The notes: generated by a model not told the origin, from the sequence alone. A stretch of DNA of 64,000 nucleotides from Viscum album (GCA_963277665.1 OY728121.1:1652530062-1652594061), one strand, 5' to 3'; positions 12,476 through 24,345 are shown, numbered from the stretch's first letter. Made by a program: numbers and translations.

Positions 12476-13714
12476 TGTAATGACTCCTTTTTCCCATGTA
12501 ATAATATTGATTATTTTATTGATTATTTTTAATCCCAGAAGCTGAGTATAAATGGGATTCCATGGTCTATAGATCCTCAGTGTGAATATATTAAAAATAT
12601 TAAATATATTATATAACACAAGAATAAATTTTCTCAAATTATGGAATAACTCTTTAATGGTGTCTCATATTAGAATTTTAAGTCATAAATGAAATATATA
12701 ACGTTGGGATTTCCCTAGGTGTGACATAACTATATTCATTGTTGAGTTCTTGGTTCACGATAAATTATTCGAAGACAAGTAAATTAATTAATTAAATTTT
12801 TTTATTAATTTTTTCAGTCGTAGGATCCTCCTATTTAAACCTAATAATGGTAAAAACATAAGGTTATAAATATAACCCCATGGATTTGAGAGGATCAGTA
12901 GAGGATAAAATTATGTCATTGACAGAATGTGGTCAAATAAATAAGTATTGCTGGGATCATTTATTCCAATGGAGGTCATAGATGTCACCAACAACAATAA
13001 AGGATAACTATTCTTCCAATGTGATTTATAGGAAAGCAATGTAGGATTTTGGTTTTTGTATTTTTATACTTTTTTAATCCTATGTAAATTATGATCCAAT
13101 ATAGTTTAATAAGATTGATTCATGGATCGATGGTCAATTTTCAGGTATCACTTTATCTTCCTAAGGTTATGAATTTATTATATTTTATTTTGGTATTCAT
13201 TCATCATTATAATGAAAATATATTGAAACTAAAATGAAAAATGGATGTGGTTCACTACTCATGTTTCGTATTTTTACATTTCTCCCATCATTCATTGCCT
13301 GTTTATCATTAGAATAACCTTTGGTTTATTTTTAGATGAATATTCGGGGACCGATCATCATCAAAACAATATGTTAAATGATATTTTTTATGGTTTAGAT
13401 AAGATATGGATAGTATGATCAAGGTGTGTTTCATTGGGATTGGAAATCATGGATAGATTGGATGGAGATCGGAAGTTTTTATTCATTCGTTCTGGCATAT
13501 GAAGAGTGATACGATGGAGTGCTTCACGAATATATTTTGGGGTCTAGAATCCATACACCCATGACAATGGGGTTCTATCAAACCCAGATCTATGTTACAT
13601 GGTGTAGTTAATTTAAAAATTAGGGGTTGTTCTAGTGTAAGTGGATGAAATAAGAAGGATTGTGGTTTTAGAAAAATCCTGACTATATGGAATGCATTGT
13701 TGGAAATCACATTG
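12476..13714 (+). mobile_element. 3' LTR (type A) of plus-strand chromovirus, piece 1
   Basis: Starts TGTAATGACTCC and is collinear with 5,457-6,695 of the 5' LTR. It is interrupted at 13,714 by the element at 13,715-24,345. The host sequence reads AATCACATTG and continues after the insertion as CATTGTGTAGTCCCC. The uninterrupted 5' LTR reads AAATCATGTAGTCCC at 6,691-6,705. This confirms both the insertion point and the five-base duplication. Confidence 0.8.
13710..13714. repeat. Target-site duplication CATTG, left
   Basis: CATTG directly abuts the left LTR and is repeated exactly at 24,346-24,350, as expected for gypsy integration. Confidence 0.95.
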
Positions 13715-15301
13715 TGTAGAGACCTAAAGCTTAACGTAGATGGACATTACATTACTTTTGCGGAATACTTAGTACATAACAGAAACACACACACAAGGAC
13801 CGTAATAGTTTAGTGTCTTTGGAAACTCGGAATATAATCTTCTAATCGTGGTGAAAGATCTTCAACATCTCCCATAATGATCTTCCTTTTTTACCTAAAA
13901 CCTTTCTTTATATCCTGGGGAAAACAAAACATAAAAGGGTGAGATCAAATTCTCAGTAATGGTAAACAAAAGAAATATCAATCACATCATATTCATAAGA
14001 ACATAACATTTTGGAAATTTTAACCTGCAAAAGAGATCATAATATCATAACATGGGATAAATCATAGTAGTGAAATGTAATCCCAATAATCATAACTTAA
14101 AACATGAAACTTTGTGTCATACACACATAATCATAGAGAATCATTTCTTTTTAGTCAAGACTCATTTCCAAGACTATCTTAGTGGACAAAGTCCATTTCT
14201 GAACCGAGTTCACTCCTCGTTTCAGTCCTGTTTCACTAAAACGGTTTAATCTGCTGTTCCAGCCATGTCTATCTCATGAGATATAAAATCTTTACCCAAT
14301 TAATTGTAGGGAGATATAGGTCCCACCCATCTTATAATTATACCATTCTTATGTGTGCCACAAAATCATAAACCATACATCATAGCATAACCCATGTAAT
14401 AAAAATGGGAATCATGACATCATAAAACAATTCATATAAGATAAAGGAATTCATAAAAATAATTACATCACAAAATAATCAAATCAATGTAATAATAGGG
14501 ATAGAAACATAACCCTATATTATCTTAGATGGAAAATGATTTTGATAAACCACTTGAACTCCATTCTTGAGGAAAATATCCTTTCTACTTCAAAAACATT
14601 TTCCTTTCTTAACATGTCATAAAATTTTAAACTAAAAGAATTTGATTAAAAAATAAACTTGAAAATGTGTAAAGGAAGCTTCTTGAAAATAATTTTTTAA
14701 AAATCCATTCATTCTGTATAAGTTAAAAAACATTCTTCTCGTACTTTTGTCAGAAAAGTCAAAAAGTACCTCGTACAAAAAACGACAAAAGATTCCTTTC
14801 ATATCTTTTACTGAAAACTCACCGAAGGGTAAAATTGGATTTAAACAATTGTAGGTAGATGGAAATAATATTACATATTGAGGAAACATGGATTTGGATG
14901 ATAAAATACACCCCAGTAAATACCAAAGTATAAACAATCTCGGATAAAATGAGATTGTGATATTTTCCCTTACCTTCGGTCCGATTTGCTTTGTAAGTGT
15001 CCGAACCACCTGTATAATGATTTATATAATGTAATTGACTTATTCCAGAATCATACTCATTGTTATGATATCATATATGGTTCACTTATGACTTTATATT
15101 ACCCGTTCTTTTGTAAATTCCATGTAAAAGAGTGTTTTGGGTAAAATTGTTTCATTTGTCGTCCGTGTTTTGACTAGTAATTATTCATATGATTACATAG
15201 ATCATGATTACTTAATTACATTATATAAAACATGATTTATATATAATATATATTCATAATATACATATATATAATAAATTAGTAAATGGAATGAAATACA
15301 T

Positions 15302-15729
15302 CGTTCATGGAGACGGTAGGCCGTACGTACGCATGAACGTTGTTTTCGTTTCCTTATTGAGTTGAATGGAATTAAGTAGATGACATACATATATATAGAC
15401 ATAAATCCAGTATCATTATTATGTCATATTTTTCATGATTACTTATTATATATACTTTATAATCATTCATGAATGGTTAAAATGGAGAGTGAATCTCATC
15501 ACGTCGTGGAGACGGTAGTCTGTACGTACGCACGAGCGATGATATCATTCCCAAGATCATGGAATTGTATTAGAGTGTATGTATACTATTTCAGAATCAA
15601 TATCACATTACAATAATCATATATAGTTATTTATTTGAACCATTATACCCATCCAAGTAAGGTGGTGATGGAAAATAGATTACACCATGGCGTGGAGACG
15701 GTATTCCGTACGTACGCACGCGTGGTGAT
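15302..15729 (-). repeat. Trio of conserved stem-loops in the 3' LTR
   Basis: Three units about 190 bp apart each carry a 22-base core at 15,310-15,331, 15,509-15,530 and 15,695-15,716. The core is GAGACGGTA, two or three variable bases, then a segment ending CGTACGTACG or GTACGTACG. Each core is flanked by its own inverted repeat. Unit 1 has perfect arms CGTTCATG and CATGAACG. Unit 2 has CATCACGTCGTG and CACGAGCGATG. Unit 3 has ACACCATGGCGTG and CACGCGTGGTG. Units 2 and 3 pair with one bulged G. The stems differ but each pairs with itself, which points to selection on structure. In the element's sense they lie roughly 300-750 bases downstream of the TATA box, so they should be transcribed. 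Confidence 0.85.
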
Positions 15730-16062
15730 TTCATTTTCCGTAGGATGGATAGAGGGTGCAATAGGGTTGTTTCATACTTATAATAACATATCAGTATATG
15801 AGTGATACTGATATTATTACTTCATAGTGAAACAACCTAAGAAGAAGAAGTGGAAGAAGAAATAAAGTTGAAAGAATCGGTAACAGACATCACCTCTTCT
15901 TCGAAGCGCCTCTTTGAGTCCTCCTCTTAGGGCACTAAAATTGGTCTTTGAAGATGACCAGGACCTATATGATGTTTCTAGGGAAGGGTAGAAGTTAATT
16001 TTTTAGGGTTTGGCCGAGCTTTAAGGCTCAAAGTGGTGTGAGGAAGAGAGGGAGGAGGTGCC

Positions 16063-16070
16063 TTTTTATA
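16063..16070 (-). promoter_or_regulatory. TATA box of the 3' LTR copy
   Basis: On the minus strand the sequence is CCCTTATAAAAAGGCACC, with TATAAAAA as the likely TATA box. The same site is conserved in the right LTR. Transcription would start some 25-35 bases further along the minus strand, near 16,035. Confidence 0.65.
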
Positions 16071-17911
16071 AGGGAGGAGAGGGGCACCTTTAGAATAACT
16101 AAAAATATTATTTTATTATAAAGTCATGTTCGTTTTTTAATAGCTCCAAATTGAGTTATTTCGAATCTAAGGTGGGGATGGGTCTAAATCCTCTCATCCA
16201 ATATAATTTTTACATGTTTAGTTTTCTATTTTAACCTTATCATTTAGTTTTAACTTTAAGTTAGATAATTTTACGTTTACCGTGTCTTTTTGTGTTCTTA
16301 CACTATAAGGTTAATAAACATACTATAACAAGACAAAAGAACCACAAGTTGTTTATTATTAATATATATAACCTTATCTAAGTCATTTTGCCGAACCATA
16401 GATTTTTAGGAATAAAATAACAATTAATAATATAATATTTGTTTTAAAAACTATTTTATGTCAATTTTGACACTATTTAGTAATTGAATTTTCTGAAAAT
16501 CATAACATAATTATTAGTTTTCAAAACGTTACTTAAATCAATACTAACATGTCATATTAACCTATAAAATTAGTGGAATTCATAAAAAGTCTCAAATTAC
16601 ATTTATTTGGGTATTTATAACAGCAATTACGTCAATATTTTGTTAATAAAATAATTATTGCATCATCATTGTGTCATAATTAAATTAAATTATTTAATGT
16701 CTAAAAATTACAAATTAAATATAATTATGTAGGAAATCTTTTTATATTTCTAATTAATATTTATAGTCGAATTTATCTTATGAATAACTCTATATTAAAA
16801 ATTATTTACTTTTTAAACTTTGATTTTAACTATTTTAACCCTTCTTTAAATAAATTAATAATAAATGTCATAATCTAATCTAAGGGGCCCTAAATGGTAA
16901 ACCTGTATTCCTAAGATTGTTTTTGGTCAAATTACACTTATCCAATAGAAATAGGACATGTGTTAGGGTAATAATAATATCATTTGTACCCTTAATTACC
17001 CTATTTACTTTTAACCGTAGTTAAAAAAAGTAAAAAATTACTATTCACCAAAAATTATTTTCTTCTCATTGAACCACATTTTACTTACTGACATCAACCG
17101 TGTCTCTCAAGTTTTTTGAAATTCCACTCATAAAAGCGGTGAAATTACGTTTTATGAAAAATTCATTTTTTAACTACCACTTAGTGGTTTCACTATTCAT
17201 CAAAAAATGAAAGTTTCCAGAAAAATACCAAAAATTAGGCCTAAGATATAATTGATATTAAGAACAAAAAAATGATGTTTATTTTACCAAATTCAAAACA
17301 TATCATTTTCATTAATTAATTTAAAAATTAATTCCCGTCGTCAAAACAAATAATGTGTTCTTCAGAGATAATAACTATCAAAAGATTGACACTTGTTTAT
17401 GTCTGGTTTAAATGTGAAATTACATCCAATGACCAACATTGTATTAAATTGTAAAAATATATTCTAAATATACTTTAAAACCACTCAAATTAATAATTTA
17501 TCACTATTAATTATTTCAATTAAAAAGGTTGTTTTTAATTAACATTTAGTAATTTTCACTATTCATTAGAAAATGAACGTTATCCGAAAAGGACCAAAAT
17601 TTCACCATAAGCTAATTTTGATATTACAAATCCAAAAATGAAGTCCATTTTAAATGATAAAATTTATAAAATTTCAAAAAGTGGGTATTACTATTCATAA
17701 CTGCTAGTTCATAATAATATTATAATAATATATCTTTTAGTGAAACTCGATATTGCATACTACACACGCTGTCGAGGAAGGCCGCGATTGCGTGTAATGC
17801 AAGGAAAGTCAAGGATGTGTGTTGTGAAAGATCCTTTTGGTGTAGCGTACAACACAAGACATTAATGAAAATAAAAAAATAATATTTTTCATAAAATCTC
17901 GGGGTGTTACA

Positions 17912-17930
17912 TTCTACCCCCCTTAAAATG
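17912..17930 (-). other. Polypurine tract of the young element
   Basis: The minus-strand sequence CATTTTAAGGGGGGTAGAA directly precedes the 3' LTR start TGTAACACC. It is a purine-rich plus-strand primer of the usual gypsy form. Confidence 0.9.
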
Positions 17931-19399
17931 AATTTCGCCCTCGAAATTCGTCGGGGTTATAAATGGTTTACGACTCGAAAGTTTCATTAATAGAAACCCA
18001 CATAGTAAAAAGGAATACCAAAACTTGGATTTAAAAAATAGAGTATGAAACGTAACGGTTACCAAAATTAACTCATCACTAGGTTTCCATGTAGGAGAAC
18101 ATAGGTGAAAATATGGATATGGAAGAGAAATCTAACCATCATGTTCTGATGGAGAGTGGTAGAGAACATGGCTATGGAAAATCCAGCAATAACAAAGCCA
18201 TAAATTTGTGATGATCTAAGGTACCATCTGATTCATCAGATATAAGAGCACTAGGACAACATTTTTGGTTTTCAAGATCATTTCCCTAAAGTTGATGAAA
18301 TTGGAATTAGAAGAAATACTTTCGTGATTTTGGTATATTCTCACCATTGGTCTTTCTTTGGACAATTTCCACTTCATCTATTAAAGAAATGAAGTTGAAT
18401 TTGTCATTCGTGATGTGTTAGCAGAGCATGTGATAGAATGATGGGTCATTCCATCAGTCTCAAACAAAAGGTTAGAAAAGTTATCAAAAAATACATAAGT
18501 CCATCTATAGTGATATTAATCATATATGGTTCCTAAAATGTACTTACACTTCATATATCATACTGATTAATATAATAAAAATAATTTCTACTAAACAGGG
18601 ACTTCCTGTAGGCCAGTTGTAGGCGATAAAGGCCAGTCGCACTTCAGTTGTGGGTTTGATTCCTACAGCCTTGTCCGACGTGATGGGTTGTCGCCCGTCC
18701 TGCAGGTTGTCCATTTTCTAAAACTACATTACTATAACATCCCATCAATAATATCAAAAAAAGTTCTATCCATATACAATACTAACTTATGTCCAACATA
18801 ATCCATTCTAATCTTTAGGCTTATCTAAAATACTTCGGTCTATGCTCATTGTATAAGGAAAACGATTACTTGAAATTTCATCAACCAAGCATTTGAATAC
18901 CATCATTTATCCCCCATATATCTTGTTGGTCACATTCCAATCCAGTGAATACCTTAATCATGTATTCTCTTGAAAAATGAACTCCCATTAATCCTTAGTG
19001 AAAACATGAATGCTGTCAAAAGATAACTCTTTCCACAAACCAAAATCCAAAAATTCTATATACTCAAACCATGATATAACCTTCTCCTTATATCATTCAT
19101 GAGATCATTAATACTATCAAACATTTAATTTTCTCCTTATCCCTTCATTATGCGCATGTCATATACATTCCAAAAATATATGAATAAGATTTCATGGATA
19201 TTGGTATCATTACTCATACACTTTCAAAACACAAGGAAATACAACAATGTAACAATCCTTAGATATCTCTTTATTCCATAGTTCCATGAGATTACTTATA
19301 CAACATTACACTTGATAAACATGTAATAATTCCACTACCTTCTTAAACCATTGATCGAGCTTCAACAATTCTTTCATCTCACATATCATTTGTAGTCTC
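17931..19399 (-). other. Non-coding interior of the young element, between gag and PPT
   Basis: About 1.5 kb without a recognisable coding region. The part next to the PPT (about 17,940-18,330) is conserved in the older relative at 30,770-31,067, for example the TTATGG...CCATGTTC...ACTCTCCAT block, so it is a genuine family segment rather than filler. Short purine/pyrimidine blocks at 18,340-18,480 and 18,780-19,300 resemble nothing I can name. Confidence 0.6.
18600..18715 (+). other. GC-rich island with a pol III B-box-like motif
   Basis: This roughly 115-base island stands out from the AT-rich surroundings. It contains a near-duplicate GGCCAGTTG / GGCCAGTCG at 18,613 and 18,632. It also contains GTGGG-TTTGATT-CCTAC near 18,650, which can form a five-pair T-arm-like stem-loop and matches the B box GGTTCGANTCC in 10 of 11 positions. 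No acceptor stem or convincing A box could be folded, so it is not called a tRNA. It has no visible counterpart in the older family member, so it may be a small later insertion, for instance a tRNA-derived SINE piece. Confidence 0.4.
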
Positions 19400-19912
19400 T
19401 TAATCATCATCAACATAAATACTACCCATATGACCGTACTGATTCTCTTCATGAGACTTTCCCTTAGGGCATTGGTTTGCATAATGCCCGTACATTCCAC
19501 ATTTAAAACATTTAACCATTCTTGATGTCGTATCAATACCATTATCCTCATCCCTAGTGTTAACTGAACCTTTTCCTTTGCACTTACTGGCTTTGTGTCC
19601 TTCTTTTCCACACCCAAAGCATCTTCCAGTTCCTTTGAATCATTCTCCTTGATGCCTCTTCCCACATGATTTACATAGGGGAAATTGAATTTTCTTTCCT
19701 CTATGATCATCATGAAACTCCATCTTTCTCTTATTAGCCGAGTTAGGAAACTTACCAAATTTGAGTTTATTGATCATATTATGAGATTGTTGATTCGGCA
19801 TAATAATGATGTTTGGACTTCTAAATCCCATTTCATTTGGTTGCTCATAAAGAATATCATTCCATTGTCCATCATATCCTCCATTATCGTGAATCATCTT
19901 GTTTCCAGCCAT
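19400..19912 (-). pseudogene. gag: Nucleocapsid-like gag with three zinc knuckles, one in-frame stop
   Basis: The start is the ATG at 19,910-19,912 (MAGNKMIHDNGGYDGQ), and one frame runs to TAA at 19,400-19,402. The only interruption is TGA at 19,640-19,642, codon 91. That codon sits where the last cysteine of the first knuckle (C-K-S-C-G-K-R-H-Q-G-E-stop) should be. Two intact CCHC knuckles follow: CFGCGKEGHKASKC and CFKCGMYGHYANQC. The last of these is an extra knuckle compared with the usual plant gypsy pair. There is no capsid domain upstream; the ATG lies about 230 bases from the primer site. An RNA-binding, packaging-type role is inferred from the knuckles. The TGA is a single-base change from TGT or TGC, so loss may be recent. 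Confidence 0.85.
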
Positions 19913-20140
19913 TTTCTAAAACCCAAAAATAATAGTGTGAGAGGAAAAAATCATAATAAAGGGGGAGTAACTTCAATATCTAACATCTTAGGTTTAATCT
20001 AATATCGTTACCATAATTCTAGGACTATAACCTATACTTATACTTAACCATAGGGACATCCCTAGACATACCTTATAAATATCTCTAGGGATCTCACTAA
20101 AGTTATCGCATCCTAGTTTCCAAAGGTTGACTAAACCTTT

Positions 20141-20152
20141 CCTCTGATACCA
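20141..20152 (-). other. Primer-binding site, initiator tRNA-Met
   Basis: The minus strand reads TGGTATCAGAGG, 11 of 12 bases matching the plant initiator tRNA-Met complement, two bases inside the 5' LTR. It fixes the element's orientation as minus. Confidence 0.95.
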
Positions 20153-21738
20153 ACATTAGATACCCAAAGCATAACGTACATGTACATTACATTACTTTTT
20201 CGGAATACTTATTACATAACAAAAATGCACACACAAGGACCACAATATTTTAGTGTCTTTGGAAACTCGGAATATAATCTTCTAATCATGGTGAAAGATC
20301 TTCAACATCTCCCATAATGATCTTCCTTTTTTTACCTAAAACCTTTCTTTATATCCTGGGGAAAAGAAAACATAAAAGTGTGAGCTCAAATGCTCAGTAA
20401 GGGTAAACAAAATAATATCAATCACATCATATTAATAAGAACATAAAATTTTGGAAATCTTAACCTGTAAAACAGATCATAATATCATAACATGGGATAA
20501 ATCATAGTAGTGAAATGTAATCCCAATAATCATAACTTAAAACATGAAACTTTGTGTAATACAAAAATAATCATATATAATCATTTCTTTTTAGTCAAGA
20601 CTCATGCCAAGATTATCTTAGTGGACAAAGTCCATTTCTGAACCGAGTTCACTCCTCGTTTCAGTCCTGTTTAACTGAACCGGTTTAATCTACCATTCCA
20701 GCCATGTCTATCTTATGAGATATAAAATATTTACCCAATACATTGGAGGGAGATATAGGTCCCACCCATCTTATAATGATACCATTCTTATGTGTGCCAT
20801 AAAATAATAAACCATACATCATAGCATAACCCATGTAATAAAAATTGGAATCATGACATCATAAAACAATTCATATAAGATAAAGGGATTCATAAAAATA
20901 ATCCCATCACAACATAATCAAATCAATGTAATAATAGGGATAGAAACAGAACCCTATATTATCTTATATGGAAAATGATTTTGATAAACCACTTGAACTC
21001 CATTCTTGAGGAAAATATCCATTCTACTTCAAAAACATTTTCCTTTCTTAACATGTCATACAATTTTAAACTAAAAGAAGTTGATTAAAAATAAACTTCA
21101 AAACTTTTAAAGAAAGATTCTTGGAAATAATGTTTTAAAAATCAATTCATGCTGTATAAGTTAAAGAAACATTCTTCTCATACTTTTGTGGGAAAAGTCA
21201 AAAAGTACCTTGTACGAAAAACGACAAAATATTCCTTTCATATCTTTTACTAAAAACTCACAGAAGGGTAAAATTGGATTTAAACAGTTTAAGGTGGATG
21301 GAAATAAAATTACATATTTAGGAAACATGTTTTTGGATGATAAAATACACCCCAGTAAATACCAAAGTATAAACAATCTCGGATAAAATGAGATTATGAT
21401 ATTTTCCCTTACCATAGGTCTGATTTACTTCGTAAGTGTCCAAACCTCCTATATAATGACTTAAATAATGTCATTGACTTATTCCAGAATCATACTCATT
21501 GTTATGATATCATATATGGTTCACTTGTTACTTTATATTACCCGTTCATTTGTAAATTCCATGTTAAAGAGTGTTTTGGGTAAAATTGTTTCATTTATCG
21601 TCTGTGTTTTAACGTGTAATTATTCATATGATTACATAGATCATGATTACTTAATTACAGAATATAAAACATGATTTATATATAATATATATTCATAATA
21701 TACATATATAATAAATTAATAAATGGAAAGAAATACAT

Positions 21739-22166
21739 CGTTCATGGAGACGGTAGGTCGTAGGTACGCATGAACGCTGTTTTCGTTTCCTTATTGAGGT
21801 GAATGGAATTAAGTAGACGACATACATATATATACACATAAATCCAATATCATTATTATTTCATATATTTCTTGATTACTTATTATATATACTTTATAAT
21901 CATTCATGAATGGTTAACATGGAGAGTGAATCTCATCGCGTCGTGGAGACGGTAGTCCGTACGTACGCACGAGCGATGATATCATTCCCAAGATCGTGGA
22001 ATTGTATTGGAGTGTATGTATACTATTTCAGAGTCAATATCACTTTAAAATAATCATATATAGTTATTTATTTGAACCATTATACCCATCCAAGTAAGGC
22101 GGTGATGGAAAATAGATTACACCACGGCGTAGAGACGGTATTCCGTATGTACGCACACGTGGTGAT
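21739..22166 (-). repeat. Trio of conserved stem-loops in the 5' LTR
   Basis: Cores lie at 21,747-21,768, 21,946-21,967 and 22,132-22,153: the same 22-base length and the same spacing (199 and 186 bases) as in the other LTR. The arms of unit 1 (CGTTCATG and CATGAACG) are unchanged. In unit 2 the left arm CATCGCGTCGTG pairs better with CACGAGCGATG than in the other LTR, where a G has become A. Unit 3 has some loss of pairing at its tip. Confidence 0.85.
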
Positions 22167-22500
22167 TTCATTTTCCGTAGGATGGATAGATGGTGAAACA
22201 GGGTTGTTTCATACTTATAATAACATATTAGTATATGAGTGATACTGATGTTATTACTTCATTGTGAAACAACCTAAGAAGAAGAACTGGAAGAAGAAAT
22301 AAAGTTGAAAGAATCGGTAACATACATTACCTCTTCTTTGAAGCGCCTCTTTGAGTCCTCCTCTTAGGGAACTAAAATTAGTATTTGAAGAAGGCCAGGA
22401 CCTCTAGGATGTTTATAGGGAAGGGGATAAGAGAATTTGGCAGGGTTTGGCAGATCTTGAAAGTTCAAAGTGGTGTGAGTAAGAGAGGGAGGAGGTGCCC

Positions 22501-22507
22501 TTTTATA
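22501..22507 (-). promoter_or_regulatory. TATA box of the 5' LTR (element promoter)
   Basis: Minus strand CCTTATAAAAGGGCACC with TATAAAA. As this LTR is the 5' one, it is the copy that would drive the element. The predicted start is near 22,472, leaving a leader of over 2 kb before the primer site. Confidence 0.65.
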
Positions 22508-24345
22508 AGGGAGGAGAGGGGCACCTTTGGAATAACTAAAAATATTATTTTATTATAAAGTCATATTCGGTTTTTAATAGCTCCAAATTGAGTTATTTAG
22601 AAGCTAAGTTGGATATGGGTCGAAATACACTCATCAAATAGTATTTGGAAAAGTTTATTTTACTATTTTAACCTTATCATTTTGTTTTATCTTTAAGTTA
22701 GATAATTTTACGTTAACCGTGTCTTTTTGTGTTCTTACACTATAAGGTTAATAAACATACTATAACAAGAAAAACGAACCCAAAGTTGTTTATTATTAAT
22801 ATATATAAACCTATATAAGTCATTTGGCCAAACCATGTATTTTTAGGAATAAAATAACAATTAATAATATAATATTTGTTTTAAAAACTATTTTATGTCA
22901 ATTTTGACACTATTTAGTAATTGATTTTTGTGAAAATCATAACAGAATGATTAGTTTGAAAAACGTTAATTAAATCAATACTAACTTGTCATATTAACCT
23001 AGAAAATTAGTGGAATTCATAAAAAGTCTCAAATTACATTTATTTGGGTATTTATAACATCAATTACGTCAATATTTCATTAATAAAATAATTATTGCAT
23101 CATCATTGTGTCATAAATAAATTAAATTATTTAATGTCTAAAAATTAAAATTAAATATGATTATGTAGGAAATATTTTTAACTTTCTAATTAATATTTAT
23201 AATCGAATTTATCTTATGTATAACCCTATATTAAAAATGATTTACTTATTAAACATTGATTGTAACTATTTTAACCCTTCTTTAAATAAATTAATAATAA
23301 ATGTCCTAATCTAATCCAAGTGGGCCTAAATGGTCAAATTTTATTCCTAAGATTGTTTTTGGTATAATTACACCTATCAAAAGAATTAGGAAATGTGTTA
23401 GGGTAACAATAATATCATTTTTACCCTTAATTACCCTATTTACTTTTAACCGTGGTAAAAAAAGTTAAAAGGTACTATTCACAAAAAATTATTTTCATCT
23501 CATTGAACAAAATTTTACATACTTACATCAACCTTGTCTCTCATATTTTTGAAATTCCACTCACAGAAGCGGTAAAATTATGTTTTATGAAAAAATCATT
23601 TTTTTAACTACCACTTAGTGGTTTCACTATTCATCAAAAAATGAAAGTTTCCAGAAAAATACCAAAAATTAGGCCTAAGCTATATTTTATATTAGGAACT
23701 CAAAAATAATGTTTATTTTACCATATTCAAAACATATCAATTTCATTAATTAATTTAAAAATTATTTCCCGTCTTCAAAACAAATAATGTGTTCTTCAGA
23801 GATAATAACTATCAAAAGATTGACATTTGTTTATGTCTGGTTTAAATGTGAAATTACATCCAATGACCAAAATTGTATTAAATTGTAAAAATATATTCTA
23901 AATATACTTTAAAACCACTCAAATTAATAATTTATCACTATTAATTATTTCGATTAAAAAGGCTGTTCGTAATTAAAATTTAGTAATTTTCACTATTCAT
24001 CAGAAAATGAACGTTATCCGAAAAGTGCCAAAATTTCACCCTAAGCTAATTTTGATATTCCGAATCAAAAAATGAAGTCCATTTTAAAAGATAAAATTTA
24101 AAAAAATTCAAAAAGTGGGTATTACTATTCATAATGGCTAGTTCATAATAATATTATAATAATATATCTTTTAGTGAAACTCGGTATTGCGTACAACACA
24201 CGCTATCGAGGAAGGTCGTGATTGCGTGTAATGCAAGGCAAGTCAATTATGCGTTTTGTGCAAGCTCCTTTTGGTGTAGCGTACAACACAAGACATTAAT
24301 GAAATTAAAAAAAGAATATTTTTCATAAAATCTCGGGGTGCTACA

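Larger units (their letters stand above)
13715..17911 (-). repeat. 3' LTR of the young element
   Basis: On the plus strand it runs from TGTAGAGACC to GGGGTGTTACA; in the sense direction it starts TGTAACACCCCGAG and ends GGTCTCTACA. The probable parts in sense order are: U3 (17,911 to about 16,040, ending at a TATA box), the stem-loop trio (15,302-15,729), and a long downstream part. The frame 14,632-15,009 (125 codons, sense strand) has a shortened counterpart in the other LTR but no recognisable domain. The frame at 15,208-15,402 lies over the stem-loop area. Confidence 0.95.
13715..24345 (-). mobile_element. Young non-autonomous LTR retrotransposon, complete
   Basis: A complete 10,631-bp element transcribed from the minus strand. 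It has LTRs of 4,197 and 4,191 bp, an interior of only 2,243 bp, CATTG duplications at both ends, an 11/12 match to the initiator tRNA-Met primer site, and a PPT directly at the 3' LTR. It encodes no protease, RT, RNase H or integrase, only a short zinc-knuckle gag, so it depended on enzymes from another element. It is close to the described gag-only plant class (TR-GAG), but its interior is unusually small relative to its LTRs. Its sense-strand LTR start TGTAACACCCCGAG is the style of Tekay/Del-like chromoviruses. The LTRs differ at scattered positions along their length, so the insertion is not recent, but it is the youngest complete one here. Confidence 0.95.
20155..24345 (-). repeat. 5' LTR of the young element
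   Basis: Collinear with 13,715-17,911 along its whole length. On the plus strand it starts ATTAGATACC (both terminal bases mutated from TG) and ends GGGGTGCTACA; the sense-strand start is TGTAGCACCCCGAG. It keeps the TATA box, the stem-loop trio and the ORF-like stretch, which is shortened by substitutions to 84 codons at 21,161-21,415. Confidence 0.95.

Noticed and set aside
12294..12545. 83-codon plus-strand ORF as a gene
   Set aside because: It crosses the boundary between the pol 3' end and the 3' LTR start at 12,476, so it is a chance frame; a chromodomain trace inside it is only suggestive.
18600..18715. tRNA gene
   Set aside because: A T-arm-like stem-loop is present, but no acceptor stem, D arm or anticodon arm could be folded at proper distances.
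19306..19758. 150-codon minus-strand ORF, the longest in the window
   Set aside because: It overlaps the knuckle-coding gag in another frame; the gag frame has the conserved CCHC residues and this one has none.
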